This document shows positions 9,407 through 16,743 of a stretch of DNA of 60,952 bases, one piece after another. Origin of the DNA: SVQP01 sp045594705. GTDB lineage: Bacteria; Bacillota; Clostridia; Oscillospirales; CAG-272. The stretch spans positions 1 to 60,952 of the forward strand of contig JAZNZB010000040.1 of the NCBI GenBank assembly GCA_045594705.1. The letters run 5' to 3'. Every line of letters starts with the position of its first letter. The stretch's first letter is position 1. Under the pieces are notes generated by a model, which saw only the letters and a list, made by a program, of their open reading frames with translations, made no database searches and was not told where the DNA came from. Made by a program: the position numbers and the translations under genes.

Positions 9407-9430
9407 GTCTCTTCCTCTTCCCTTGCGCGC

Positions 9431-12148
9431 TTACTTGACCAGCGCGTCGTTGACAAAGACCAGTGCGCTGATGCCATCTACCGTAACAGTACCGCTGACC
9501 CTTTCGATCACGCTGCTGCCTGCCGCGGTGTCGTTTGCAACCAAATTCCACTCACCCTCGAGCGTGTAAGGCAGACCCGTGTTGTGAGGATTAAGCACGA
9601 CCAGTGCCATACCTCCCTTGCCATCGTCAAAGGTCAGGGCCACGATGCCGCTGCCCAGCTCATCCACCTTGGTGATCTCGGTTGCATTGTCGGTAAAGAT
9701 ATCAAAGCTCTTGCGCATTTCGATCAGGCCCTTGTAGTAAAGCATGGTCGCATATTCGCGGTTGTCTTCCTTCAATACGGACCAGTCGATGTTGTTGATC
9801 TCGTCCGAGGACTTGTAGCTGTTCTCATCCCCGTCCTTGGTACGCAGCATTTCCTCGCCCGCCTGCCAGAAGGGCGTGCCCTTGGAGATCAGATTGATCA
9901 GCGCGCCCAGGTTGTTCATGCGGTTGCGCTCATCGTCCGAATGGTTCGGGTTAGAGAGCAGTAATTTATCCCACAGCGTATTGTTGTCGTGCGCACTCAT
10001 ATAGTTGATGACCATGCTGTTCTCTACCGTCCAGCCAATGCCGACACCGCGGCCGCCCTTGATGCCAAACAGCACCTTATTCCAATTTGCCTTGGGTGAG
10101 CCGCTGATATAGCCCTGAGACTTGGCATCAAATACGCTGCCCTTGAGGCCGTCACGGATCGCGTCGTTGAACACGGCAATGCCGCCGATAGCGTCGCCCG
10201 TGGGAACAATCTGCGAAATATTGGTCTGGTTTGCCTGCGCAGAGCCATCAATGGTAGCACCCATGGTCCAGCCCTCGCCGTAGATAATGGCATGCGGGTT
10301 AACGGTATGCACCGCAGATTCCACGCTCTGCATGGTAGCAAGGTCATGCAGACCCATCAAGTCGAAGCGCAGGCCATCCAGGTTGTATTCCTCAACCCAG
10401 TAAGCCGTGGACTCGGTCATGAATTTTCCGTACATATAACGCTCGGACGCGGTATCGTTGCCGCAGCCGCTGGCCGAGGAGTTTGCACCGGTGTTGGTGT
10501 ATCTGTAATAGTAATACGGAACGATCCTGTTAAACGAGCTGTTTGCATCATAGGTATGATTATAGACCACGTCCATGATCACGCCGATGCCTGCCGCGTG
10601 CAACGCCTGCACCATCTGCTTGAATTCGCGGATTCTCACCTCACCGTGATAAGGGTCGGTGGAATAGCTGCCCTCGGGCACGTTATAATTCTTGGGATCG
10701 TAGCCCCAGTTGAATTCTGCATCGGGATCAGACTCGTCCACAGTCGCATAGTCGTATACGGGCAGCAGATGCACGTGGGTAATGCCCAACTGTACCAGAT
10801 AGTCCACACCCACGCTCTGACCGTGCTCGTTGACTAAGCCCCGCTCGGTAAAGGCAAGGTACTTGCCCGGATACTGCGAGGACTCGATCTTATTCGAGAA
10901 GTCACGCACGTGCACCTCCCAGATGATCGCATCATTATAAGAGTCGATGGGATTTTCCAACACGTCATTCTCCCAACCCTCGGGGTCGGTCAGAGAGAGA
11001 TCGACCACCATGGAGCGGTTGCCGTTGACGCCCGCCGCCTTGGCGTAGGGGTCGGTTGCCACCTGTGTGCCAACAGAGGTAGTGACGGTATAGGTGTAGT
11101 ACGTGCCATGGCCGCAGGCCTCGGTATGTGACCAGACACCCTTATCGCCGCGCACCATCTCAACCGATTTGATCAAAGAATCGGTGTGCCCGTCGGCATA
11201 CAGATCCAGCACCACCTTGGAGGCGGTAGGTGCCCAAACCTTGAAGGAGGTATTGTCACCGTTGATCACGGGGCCCAGGTCGTCCCCGTCGTAATGATAA
11301 TTGTCCGCGAAATATTGGCTGTCAAAAATCAGCGTGGGCACAATGGGCTGCGTGCCGTAACCCTCAATATACATGGAATAATTCTTGGAAAGGTCGAGTG
11401 CTTCCTCTACCTCCACGTAGCCGGTAGCGGCTGCTATGCCCATGGTAGAGACGTTGACGACCTTCAGTTCGCGGTCGCCCTCGTATATCTTGACCTGGCT
11501 GTTATCCTTGATGGTGACCCGGGGAGTGACGCGATACTGGATCTTGCGCTCGTCCACCATAGCCGCCAGAGAAAAGTCCTTGATCATTTCGAGTGTTTTT
11601 CCTCCGTCATCGCTCTTGTATTGCTCGGCTTCACCGGGCTTTAAGTAAATCACGGTCTGCTTGCCCGTAATCACGGCAAATCTGTCAGACTCATAATCCT
11701 TGGTTGCACTGCCCCAGGAAGAGCCGCCGGGCTCGGAGCAATCCTTTCTGACGATAAAGCCGACCTCGGTCACGTCCTCGGGCACGTTGACAGCCACCTT
11801 GCCGCCGTACGCGCACTCGTGGAACACGTATCCCTTGCCTGCCACGTCGCCCCACCAGATCCACATATCGCACTTTTCATAAGTGCCGTTGTAGGTCCAG
11901 TAGAACACGACCTGATTGTACCCTTCCTCCAAGGGAAGCTCGTATTCCTCTCCCGTAAATCCCGGGCTCTGTTGCGTTTCGGATTCGGATTGCGTTGTGC
12001 TCGGTGCGCCCGTTTCAATCGGATCCGTGGTTTCGATTTCGGGCGACGGGGTGTCAAAACTGAAGCCGGGCAGACAACATGCAGCAAGCGCGCCGCAAAG
12101 TATTGCAAGGATCAGAAATGCCGTCACCGCTCTGGTTGTGTGTTTCAT
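9431..12148 (-). CDS. pulA: Type I pullulanase lipoprotein (CBM41-CBM48-GH13)
   Basis: Debranching enzyme that hydrolyses alpha-1,6 bonds in pullulan and amylopectin. From the ATG at 12148 (AGGAG 7 nt upstream) it has 905 residues. A signal peptide ends at AACC and is followed by a Ser/Thr/Glu linker. A CBM41-like alpha-glucan-binding module (about 72-176) is followed by an insert, CBM48 (about 291-381) and the GH13 barrel. The pullulanase signature NWGYDP is at 480-485. Catalytic residues are Asp596 (GLRFDLMG), Glu625 (YGEGW) and Asp721 (SAHDNNTLWDK). It is the first gene of the locus, behind its own promoter. Confidence 0.96.
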   Translation of the reverse strand: MKHTTRAVTAFLILAILCGALAACCLPGFSFDTPSPEIETTDPIETGAPSTTQSESETQQSPGFTGEEYELPLEEGYNQVVFYWTYNGTYEKCDMWIWWGDVAGKGYVFHECAYGGKVAVNVPEDVTEVGFIVRKDCSEPGGSSWGSATKDYESDRFAVITGKQTVIYLKPGEAEQYKSDDGGKTLEMIKDFSLAAMVDERKIQYRVTPRVTIKDNSQVKIYEGDRELKVVNVSTMGIAAATGYVEVEEALDLSKNYSMYIEGYGTQPIVPTLIFDSQYFADNYHYDGDDLGPVINGDNTSFKVWAPTASKVVLDLYADGHTDSLIKSVEMVRGDKGVWSHTEACGHGTYYTYTVTTSVGTQVATDPYAKAAGVNGNRSMVVDLSLTDPEGWENDVLENPIDSYNDAIIWEVHVRDFSNKIESSQYPGKYLAFTERGLVNEHGQSVGVDYLVQLGITHVHLLPVYDYATVDESDPDAEFNWGYDPKNYNVPEGSYSTDPYHGEVRIREFKQMVQALHAAGIGVIMDVVYNHTYDANSSFNRIVPYYYYRYTNTGANSSASGCGNDTASERYMYGKFMTESTAYWVEEYNLDGLRFDLMGLHDLATMQSVESAVHTVNPHAIIYGEGWTMGATIDGSAQANQTNISQIVPTGDAIGGIAVFNDAIRDGLKGSVFDAKSQGYISGSPKANWNKVLFGIKGGRGVGIGWTVENSMVINYMSAHDNNTLWDKLLLSNPNHSDDERNRMNNLGALINLISKGTPFWQAGEEMLRTKDGDENSYKSSDEINNIDWSVLKEDNREYATMLYYKGLIEMRKSFDIFTDNATEITKVDELGSGIVALTFDDGKGGMALVVLNPHNTGLPYTLEGEWNLVANDTAAGSSVIERVSGTVTVDGISALVFVNDALVK

Positions 12149-12200
12149 GTAAAGTCTCCTTTTCATTATTATCATGGGGGCTTTGTTTTATACTACCGAC

Positions 12201-12229
12201 ATTATAGCATAAACCCATGACAAAAACAA
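12201..12229 (-). promoter_or_regulatory. Promoter of the pullulanase-galactanase-amylase operon
   Basis: On the minus strand TTGTTT (12229-12224), a 17-nt spacer ending in TGC, and TATAAT (12206-12201) form an extended -10 promoter about 50 nt upstream of the pullulanase start. It is divergent from the promoter at 12325. Confidence 0.7.
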
Positions 12230-12324
12230 GTGTGTTTTTTATCAAAGATACACGCCTTTGTCGTTCTGTCCGTTTTGTACATACGAATCTTGACAAAAAT
12301 GCGCAAACAGAGGCCTTGACGTTA

Positions 12325-12353
12325 TTGACATTGTCGGATTATGGTGATATAAT
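12325..12353 (+). promoter_or_regulatory. Consensus sigma-A promoter for the SHOCT protein
   Basis: TTGACA (12325-12330), a 17-nt spacer and TATAAT (12348-12353) match the consensus exactly. The start codon is 51 nt downstream of the -10 element. Confidence 0.85.
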
Positions 12354-12403
12354 AAATGGTAATATTTTGCAAACTACTCTTTTGCTTTGAAAGGAGCTTT
12401 GAT

Positions 12404-13330
12404 ATGCAAGACCCATACGGTTATTCTTCCGGTAGCACCTCACACTCCCCGGAGGATGACGCTTACAGAAACGAACAATACGACGTAGAGCTTTTGAAAA
12501 GCTACAAGGAGCTTTTGGATTGCGGCATTATCACACAGGACGAATTTGACGCCAAGAAAAAAGAGATTCTGAACAAGAATCGACAAAGCGCGCAAACGCC
12601 GCCTCCCGCACCCAAGTCCGAGCCTGCGACGCAAGCATGGCAGTCCCAGCAATACGACGAGCTGTTTCGCCAGCCCGTAAAGGCAACGCCCTCCCCTGCT
12701 TATGAGCCGGAATACGTGCCGCCCCGCATCTGCGACAAGTGCGGCAAGATCATTCCCGACGGCGAGGACTCCTGCCCCCTCTGCGCCATTCGCGAAAACG
12801 CTGCAGAGGCCTCCAAGATGCCCAAATTCAGAGGCATGAAATGGAACAAATTTCTGTGCGTGCTGCTTTTACTGTCCGGCATTTACTATATCTTCAACGC
12901 TATCGGCTCTTTGCTGATTCTGAGCTCGGCCTGCACACCCGAACTTGCCGAGAGTGACCTCTTTGGCTATACCGGATTTGTGGGTCTTGTGTTCTCCGCG
13001 GTTATGATCGCACTGTCCTTTGTCACCAGAAGCGCGCTGGAATGGAACAAGAAAAAAGGTCCGCGCCTTCTGTTTGCCTGGCTGAACATGGATCTGATCA
13101 CGGTAGGCGCAGTTCTTGCGGTCTACGTCTTCTTCAACCTTGAGGACTCGATCGATTTCGTGCTCGACATGCTGCTGGATATTCCGTGGGTGATCGATAA
13201 GATCGTTACTTATTCCGAGATCAGCATCCCCGTTGCCATCGCGCTGGCGATCTACGTTGCGATCAAGCTGCTGATCAATGTTCCCCACGCCATCTATTAT
13301 CGCCACAGAAAGCACATTTTCGTATATTAA
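12404..13330 (+). CDS. SHOCT-domain, zinc-ribbon membrane protein of unknown function
   Basis: The ATG at 12404 follows GAAAGGAG at the right spacing, giving 308 residues. Residues about 28-57 (LLKSYKELLDCGIITQDEFD and the Lys-rich end) form a SHOCT motif, a short helical element usually involved in oligomerisation. A Pro/Ala-rich linker leads to a zinc ribbon with Cys110, Cys113, Cys124 and Cys127. Four membrane segments follow from about residue 146. The zinc ribbon would face the cytoplasm. No enzyme motif is visible. It is monocistronic and divergent from the pullulanase locus, with no clear functional link. Confidence 0.85.
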   Translation: MQDPYGYSSGSTSHSPEDDAYRNEQYDVELLKSYKELLDCGIITQDEFDAKKKEILNKNRQSAQTPPPAPKSEPATQAWQSQQYDELFRQPVKATPSPAYEPEYVPPRICDKCGKIIPDGEDSCPLCAIRENAAEASKMPKFRGMKWNKFLCVLLLLSGIYYIFNAIGSLLILSSACTPELAESDLFGYTGFVGLVFSAVMIALSFVTRSALEWNKKKGPRLLFAWLNMDLITVGAVLAVYVFFNLEDSIDFVLDMLLDIPWVIDKIVTYSEISIPVAIALAIYVAIKLLINVPHAIYYRHRKHIFVY

Positions 13331-13349
13331 TCGCATAAATACATTCATA

Positions 13350-13381
13350 AAGAAAGAGACCGTGCAGATGCACGGGCTCTG
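13350..13381. terminator. Inverted repeat after the SHOCT gene, possible weak terminator
   Basis: GAGACCGTGCA and TGCACGGGCTC form a near-perfect hairpin with almost no loop. The plus-strand side has no U-tract; the minus-strand side is followed by TTTCTTT. Its role for the plus-strand gene is uncertain. Confidence 0.35.
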
Positions 13382-13529
13382 ATGCTTGCATATAAAGAGA
13401 CACCACAACATTTTCATTATATCACACTCGTTTTGGTTTGTAAATAGGTTTTTTCAAGAAAAATAGCACTTGTCACAACTTTCTACCCTTTCAACAAAAT
13501 TTTCTTGTTAACTTTGTGCGCTCTGTGTA

Positions 13530-13558
13530 TTGCAAAACCCCAAAAAGTATGCTACAAT
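13530..13558 (+). promoter_or_regulatory. Promoter of the putative structured ncRNA
   Basis: TTGCAA (13530-13535), 17 nt and TACAAT (13553-13558) with an upstream TGC form an extended -10 promoter. No long ORF follows it, only the putative ncRNA. Confidence 0.75.
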
Positions 13559-13869
13559 ATAGTCACAGGAAAGGAAGGTACACGCCAATGAAGAATTAAG
13601 CGCGGACCCCTTGCAAAGGCAACGAGAGAGAAAATCGTCCGGACAAAAACAAACAAAGGCCCAGGATGCCTATATATCTATGATCAGCATGCATCACGAT
13701 CATAAAACTGTAAGTCCTTTGCAATGAGTCATACGACCTTCGCCCTTTGGAGCAATCGATTCACAACACAAATAATGGTGTTCTCCGTAGAGAATTAGAA
13801 GTAATGTGAGTTTGGGAACGTGAAGGATGGGCAACAAAGAGGTAGATTAAGAAAGAGAGGATAAAGAAA

Positions 13870-13902
13870 ATGATGTTAGATACCAAGAACGATGAGAAGT
13901 GA
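13870..13902 (+). CDS. Possible 10-codon ORF (MMLDTKNDEK) running into the terminator
   Basis: ATG at 13870 is preceded by GAGAGGA at a workable spacing and reads MMLDTKNDEK then TGA. Its last codons and stop form the 5-prime arm of the terminator stem at 13894. A translating ribosome would disrupt the hairpin. It may be chance; there is no downstream plus-strand gene close by that an attenuator would control. Confidence 0.3.
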   Translation: MMLDTKNDEK

Positions 13903-13952
13903 CCCTTGATTTCGGATTTACGCCCCGAGGTCAAGGGTCACTTCTCTTTTTG
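13894..13952 (+). terminator. Strong rho-independent terminator of the ncRNA unit
   Basis: A perfect 16-bp stem (GAGAAGTGACCCTTGA with its complement at 13931-13946) has a 21-nt loop containing an inner CGG/CCG pair. It is followed by TTTTTG. Confidence 0.9.
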
Positions 13953-14323
13953 TCGGAAATTTCATCTCGCGCACTCCGGGAGCTCTCGGGGCTTTTTTGT
14001 TTTTTTACGCCATGATCTCTTGACAAGATTCTGAACACGAAATAAAAGCAGCCGCCGAGGAAAAAACTCGGCGGGTTTTTTGTTTGCCTGCGTTTTTTAC
14101 AGGTCAAGCAAGCTGCGTGATGACAAGATGCGCGGACACAGGGCGCGTGCCGCCTGCAACGGGCGTGACAGTCAGTGCCGCAGCGTTGCTTGCGGGATTG
14201 CGGACAGTCATCACTCTCGTCATAGCAGCCTCTCTGATCGTTGCAGCCGCATTGATCCTCGCCTTGCTCATTGCCGCGGTAGCGATCACGATCGTTTCGC
14301 ATATACGGATTTTGTCTGCTCAT
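13931..14323 (-). CDS. Doubtful Cys-rich ORF with a perfect ribosome binding site
   Basis: The ATG at 14323 follows AAAGGAGG with ideal spacing, a strong sign of a real start. The N-terminus (MSRQNPYMRNDRDRYR) is hydrophilic and residues about 26-75 contain 13 Cys, some as CGC and CxxC pairs, but no known domain. The annotated reading frame then runs through the hairpin at 14052-14083 and finishes inside the ncRNA terminator, which is odd. Another minus-strand frame ends cleanly at 14104, just before the hairpin. A frameshift between the two, or an unrelated short coding sequence, is possible. No promoter was recognised. Confidence 0.35.
   Translation of the reverse strand: MSRQNPYMRNDRDRYRGNEQGEDQCGCNDQRGCYDESDDCPQSRKQRCGTDCHARCRRHAPCVRASCHHAACLTCKKRRQTKNPPSFFLGGCFYFVFRILSRDHGVKKQKSPESSRSARDEISDKKRSDP
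13974..14006 (+). terminator. Second terminator-like hairpin
   Basis: CTCCGGG-AGCT-CTCGGGG (13974-13991) forms a 7-bp stem with one or two GU pairs and is followed by C and a long T-run. It lies about 30 nt after the ncRNA terminator and could act as a backup. Confidence 0.6.
14052..14083. terminator. Third terminator hairpin
   Basis: CCGCCGAG and CTCGGCGG enclose an A-rich loop and are followed by GTTTTTTG on the plus strand. On the minus strand the stem is followed by CTGCTTTTATTT, so it may also end transcription of the minus-strand Cys-rich ORF. Confidence 0.7.
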
Positions 14324-14444
14324 ATAGTTACCTCCTTTGCAGAATTGGTAAAGTCACCACTGTCAGTATGTGTCACATTTTGTCGGGCAGATACTGTACG
14401 CGTACTCTGCCCTTTCCGTTATTTCGGAGATTTGCCATCACCGC

Positions 14445-14473
14445 TTGACATCCGACAAAAAACGGAGTACAAT
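14445..14473 (+). promoter_or_regulatory. Promoter of the hydrolase/TetR/redox operon
   Basis: TTGACA (14445-14450), 17 nt and TACAAT (14468-14473) form a strong sigma-A promoter. The TTG start of the first gene lies 38 nt beyond. An ATG at 14479 in another frame would be nearly leaderless and is not preferred. Confidence 0.8.
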
Positions 14474-14510
14474 ATAATATGAACAAGTTCATAAAAGCAG
14501 AGGTTCTGAT

Positions 14511-15278
14511 TTGAAACATCCAAAACAAAAAATACTTGCGATCACCGCAGCTGCGATTTCGGTGCTTTTGGCACTTTGCATCGGCGGATGTGCGTGGTAC
14601 GTTTGCGACTATTACCACGCCGACGCGGCGGCCATTGAGGCCTTTGCCGCCACGTGCGAGGTACAAAAAACCGTTCTGTCCGAGCAAATGATCGCTTATG
14701 GCGACGCAGATGCGGACGCAGGGCTGATCTTTTACCCGGGAGGCAAGGTGGAATACACGGCTTACGAGCCCTTGATGCGCGCACTGGCGGCCGAGGGCAT
14801 GCTATGCGTGCTTGTCAAGATGCCCTTCAACCTTGCCGTGCTTGACGTCAATGCCGCCGACGGCGTCCGTGAGCTTTATCCCGAGGTTGCGCATTGGTAC
14901 GTCGGTGGGCATTCGCTGGGCGGCTCAATGGCTGCCTCTTACGCAGCAGAGCACCAAGAAGCATTTGACGGCCTTATCTTGCTGGGCTCTTACTCGACCG
15001 CCGACCTGTCAAGCACCGATCTTTCTGCGCTCTCGCTCTATGGCAGCGAGGACAGGGTCATGAACCGCGAAAAATACGACCAATACAAGAACAATCTGCC
15101 CCGCGATCTGACCGAGATCGAGATCATGGGCGGCTGCCACGCCTACTTTGGTATGTACGGCGAGCAGGACGGCGACGGAATTCCCACCATGGATGCACAA
15201 GAGCAGATCAGATTGACTGCAACCTACATCCAAAAATTCATCGACAAAGGAGAAACGCCCGATGCCGAAAATCATTGA
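14511..15278 (+). CDS. Alpha/beta hydrolase with N-terminal membrane anchor
   Basis: The 255-residue protein begins with TTG (AGG 7 nt upstream). A hydrophobic segment (about 9-31) ending in GGC could be a membrane anchor or lipobox. The fold is alpha/beta hydrolase with nucleophile elbow GGHSLGG (Ser135), Asp181 in YGSEDRV and His210 in GGCHAYFGMYG, forming a plausible Ser-Asp-His triad. It acts outside the membrane if the signal is exported. The substrate is unknown; esterase or lipase-like activity is a family-level guess. It is the first gene of a seven-gene operon and overlaps the TetR gene by 17 bp. Confidence 0.85.
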   Translation: MKHPKQKILAITAAAISVLLALCIGGCAWYVCDYYHADAAAIEAFAATCEVQKTVLSEQMIAYGDADADAGLIFYPGGKVEYTAYEPLMRALAAEGMLCVLVKMPFNLAVLDVNAADGVRELYPEVAHWYVGGHSLGGSMAASYAAEHQEAFDGLILLGSYSTADLSSTDLSALSLYGSEDRVMNREKYDQYKNNLPRDLTEIEIMGGCHAYFGMYGEQDGDGIPTMDAQEQIRLTATYIQKFIDKGETPDAENH

Positions 15279-15768
15279 AAACGTGCGCGAGCAGCTACTT
15301 GCCGAGGCCAAAAAGCAAATACTGGAGCGCGGATATGCCGCCACCACCATCCGCTCGGTTGCGGGGGCTTGTGACCTTGGCGTGGGTACGGTGTATAACT
15401 ACTTTTCTTCCAAGGAAATGCTGATCGCCACCGCGGTCTTCGAGGACTGGAAGCGACACCTTTCCGACATGCACGCGCTCCCCATCGATCCCCCCCGCAC
15501 GCTGCTGGAAGGCATTTACCATTCCCTGCAGCGCTTTGCAAAGGAGCATCAGGTGCTTTTTTCGGACGCGGATGCCGCAAAGCTTGTATCCGTCGGCTCA
15601 TCGGGTCGCCACAAAATGCTGCGCGAGCAGATCGCAGAGCTGGTGCGCCCCGTTTGTGATGACGACTTTTGCGCGCAATTCGTGGCCGAGTCGCTGATCT
15701 GCTGGTCTATGGAGCACGCGGATTTTGATACCGTGTTCCCGCTACTTGAAAAAATTATAAAAAAATAA
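15262..15768 (+). CDS. TetR/AcrR family transcriptional regulator
   Basis: The 168-residue protein has an N-terminal HTH (about residues 8-55: ERGYAATTIRSVAGACDLGV, then GTVYNYFSSKEML). The remaining helical part would bind a small ligand. It starts inside the hydrolase gene with AAAGGAG upstream. TetR proteins usually repress their own operon and are released by a ligand, so it likely controls the flavin/NmrA/DUF1295 genes that follow. No clear palindromic operator was found around the promoter at 14445. Confidence 0.92.
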   Translation: MPKIIENVREQLLAEAKKQILERGYAATTIRSVAGACDLGVGTVYNYFSSKEMLIATAVFEDWKRHLSDMHALPIDPPRTLLEGIYHSLQRFAKEHQVLFSDADAAKLVSVGSSGRHKMLREQIAELVRPVCDDDFCAQFVAESLICWSMEHADFDTVFPLLEKIIKK

Positions 15769-15792
15769 CATATCAAAAGGAGAAATCAAAAC

Positions 15793-16719
15793 ATGAGCAG
15801 CTTTGAAAATCTTCGCATCGTGGACAACTTCTATCAGACCTCTCTGTTTTTCCCGATGCCCACCGTCATTATCAGCACGCTTTGCGAGGATGGCTCCACC
15901 ACCTTGGGTCCTTACTCTCTGGTGCAGCCCTACTACGTGGCAGGCAAGGACTATTACGCCATGCTGTTGTGCTGCCGTAACTCCTCCAACACCGCGCAAA
16001 ACATCCTGCGCAACGGCAAATGCACGCTGAACTTTATTGACGACAAGCCCTCTACCTTCAAGGAGGCAGTCAAGCTTTCCTGGCCGGGCGACAAGCCCGA
16101 GGAAAAGATGCCCAAATGCAACTTCAAGCTGGAAAAATCCATGCTGGAGGAAGAGAGCGGTGAAGCAAGGCCCATGGTGCTGACCGATGCCATCCAAGCC
16201 ATCGAATGCACCTGGATGCGCGAGCTGGACGGTGCGGACAAGGATCTGCCCGGTGAGCTCAACGGCTATGAGGGCCCTTATCACGATTTCAACGGCATTA
16301 CCTCCAAATTCGGCGCACACTTCATTTTGCGCGTGGACAAGATCCTGATGAAGAAAAAGTACCGTGACGCCATCATCAACGGCGTCAAGGCCAAGGACTT
16401 CCCCGCCCTGCCCGTGGACTACGGCTACCGCGACTCCAAGAATTTCTGGTTCCACCGCAAGACGCGCATGAGAGCAGAGCTGCTCCAGATGCGCCAGGCG
16501 TCCTTGGCAAGCGTGCGCTACGCTGCCGATCGCGCTGACGACAAGATCAAGTTCACCGACGAGGCACTGCAGACCATTCTGGGCGTACCGCGCGTATTCT
16601 TGCCGCTGGTGCTCAAGGGCTGCGTGGATTGGGCGCGCGAGAACGGCGTTGAGCTGATCACCGCCGAGCACATGAAGATCATCAACGACAAGCGTGCCAA
16701 GGAAAAGAATAAAAAATAA
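15793..16719 (+). CDS. Flavin reductase-like (FMN-binding split-barrel) protein
   Basis: The 308-residue protein starts with PTVIISTLCEDGSTTLGPYS, typical of the flavin reductase-like/DIM6 family that binds FMN (about residues 15-200). This is longer than the usual 160-200 residues. A C-terminal helical extension (about 230-308) contains EALQTILGVPRVF, WARENGVELIT and MKIINDKRAKEK, resembling the small PCP-red type helical module found on other redox proteins. It has AAAAGGAG at its start and lies 24 nt after the TetR gene. It may reduce flavin or act directly on a small electrophile; the substrate is unknown. Confidence 0.8.
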   Translation: MSSFENLRIVDNFYQTSLFFPMPTVIISTLCEDGSTTLGPYSLVQPYYVAGKDYYAMLLCCRNSSNTAQNILRNGKCTLNFIDDKPSTFKEAVKLSWPGDKPEEKMPKCNFKLEKSMLEEESGEARPMVLTDAIQAIECTWMRELDGADKDLPGELNGYEGPYHDFNGITSKFGAHFILRVDKILMKKKYRDAIINGVKAKDFPALPVDYGYRDSKNFWFHRKTRMRAELLQMRQASLASVRYAADRADDKIKFTDEALQTILGVPRVFLPLVLKGCVDWARENGVELITAEHMKIINDKRAKEKNKK

Positions 16720-16743
16720 GCTTATACAAAAGGAGACATTATC

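Larger units (their letters stand above)
13565..13952 (+). ncRNA. Putative structured noncoding RNA, about 390 nt (possibly raiA-like)
   Basis: A promoter and a very strong terminator bracket a stretch without a significant ORF. The sequence has local complementarity typical of a folded RNA: GGAC...GTCC enclosing TTGC-AAAG-GCAA near 13600-13650, and TATGATC...GATCATA near 13679-13705. Purine-rich single-stranded joints lie between. The size, the solitary transcription unit and segments such as GCGCGGACCC and GGCCCAGGATGCC make me suspect the Firmicutes raiA RNA class, but this is from memory only. A 10-codon ORF with its own RBS lies at the 3-prime end. RNase P, tmRNA and SRP RNA signatures are not present. 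Confidence 0.65.

Noticed and set aside
14084..14482. A hydrophobic plus-strand frame that looks like a membrane protein
   Set aside because: It overlaps the hairpin at 14052-14083 and the operon promoter at 14445, lacks an RBS, and the opposite strand has the ideal RBS.
14479..14514. A short ATG reading frame (MNKFIKAEVLI) overlapping the TTG start of the hydrolase
   Set aside because: The ATG would be at or next to the transcription start with no RBS. It may be a chance frame.
15745..15792. A TetR operator
   Set aside because: No inverted repeat of sufficient length was seen here or at the operon promoter.
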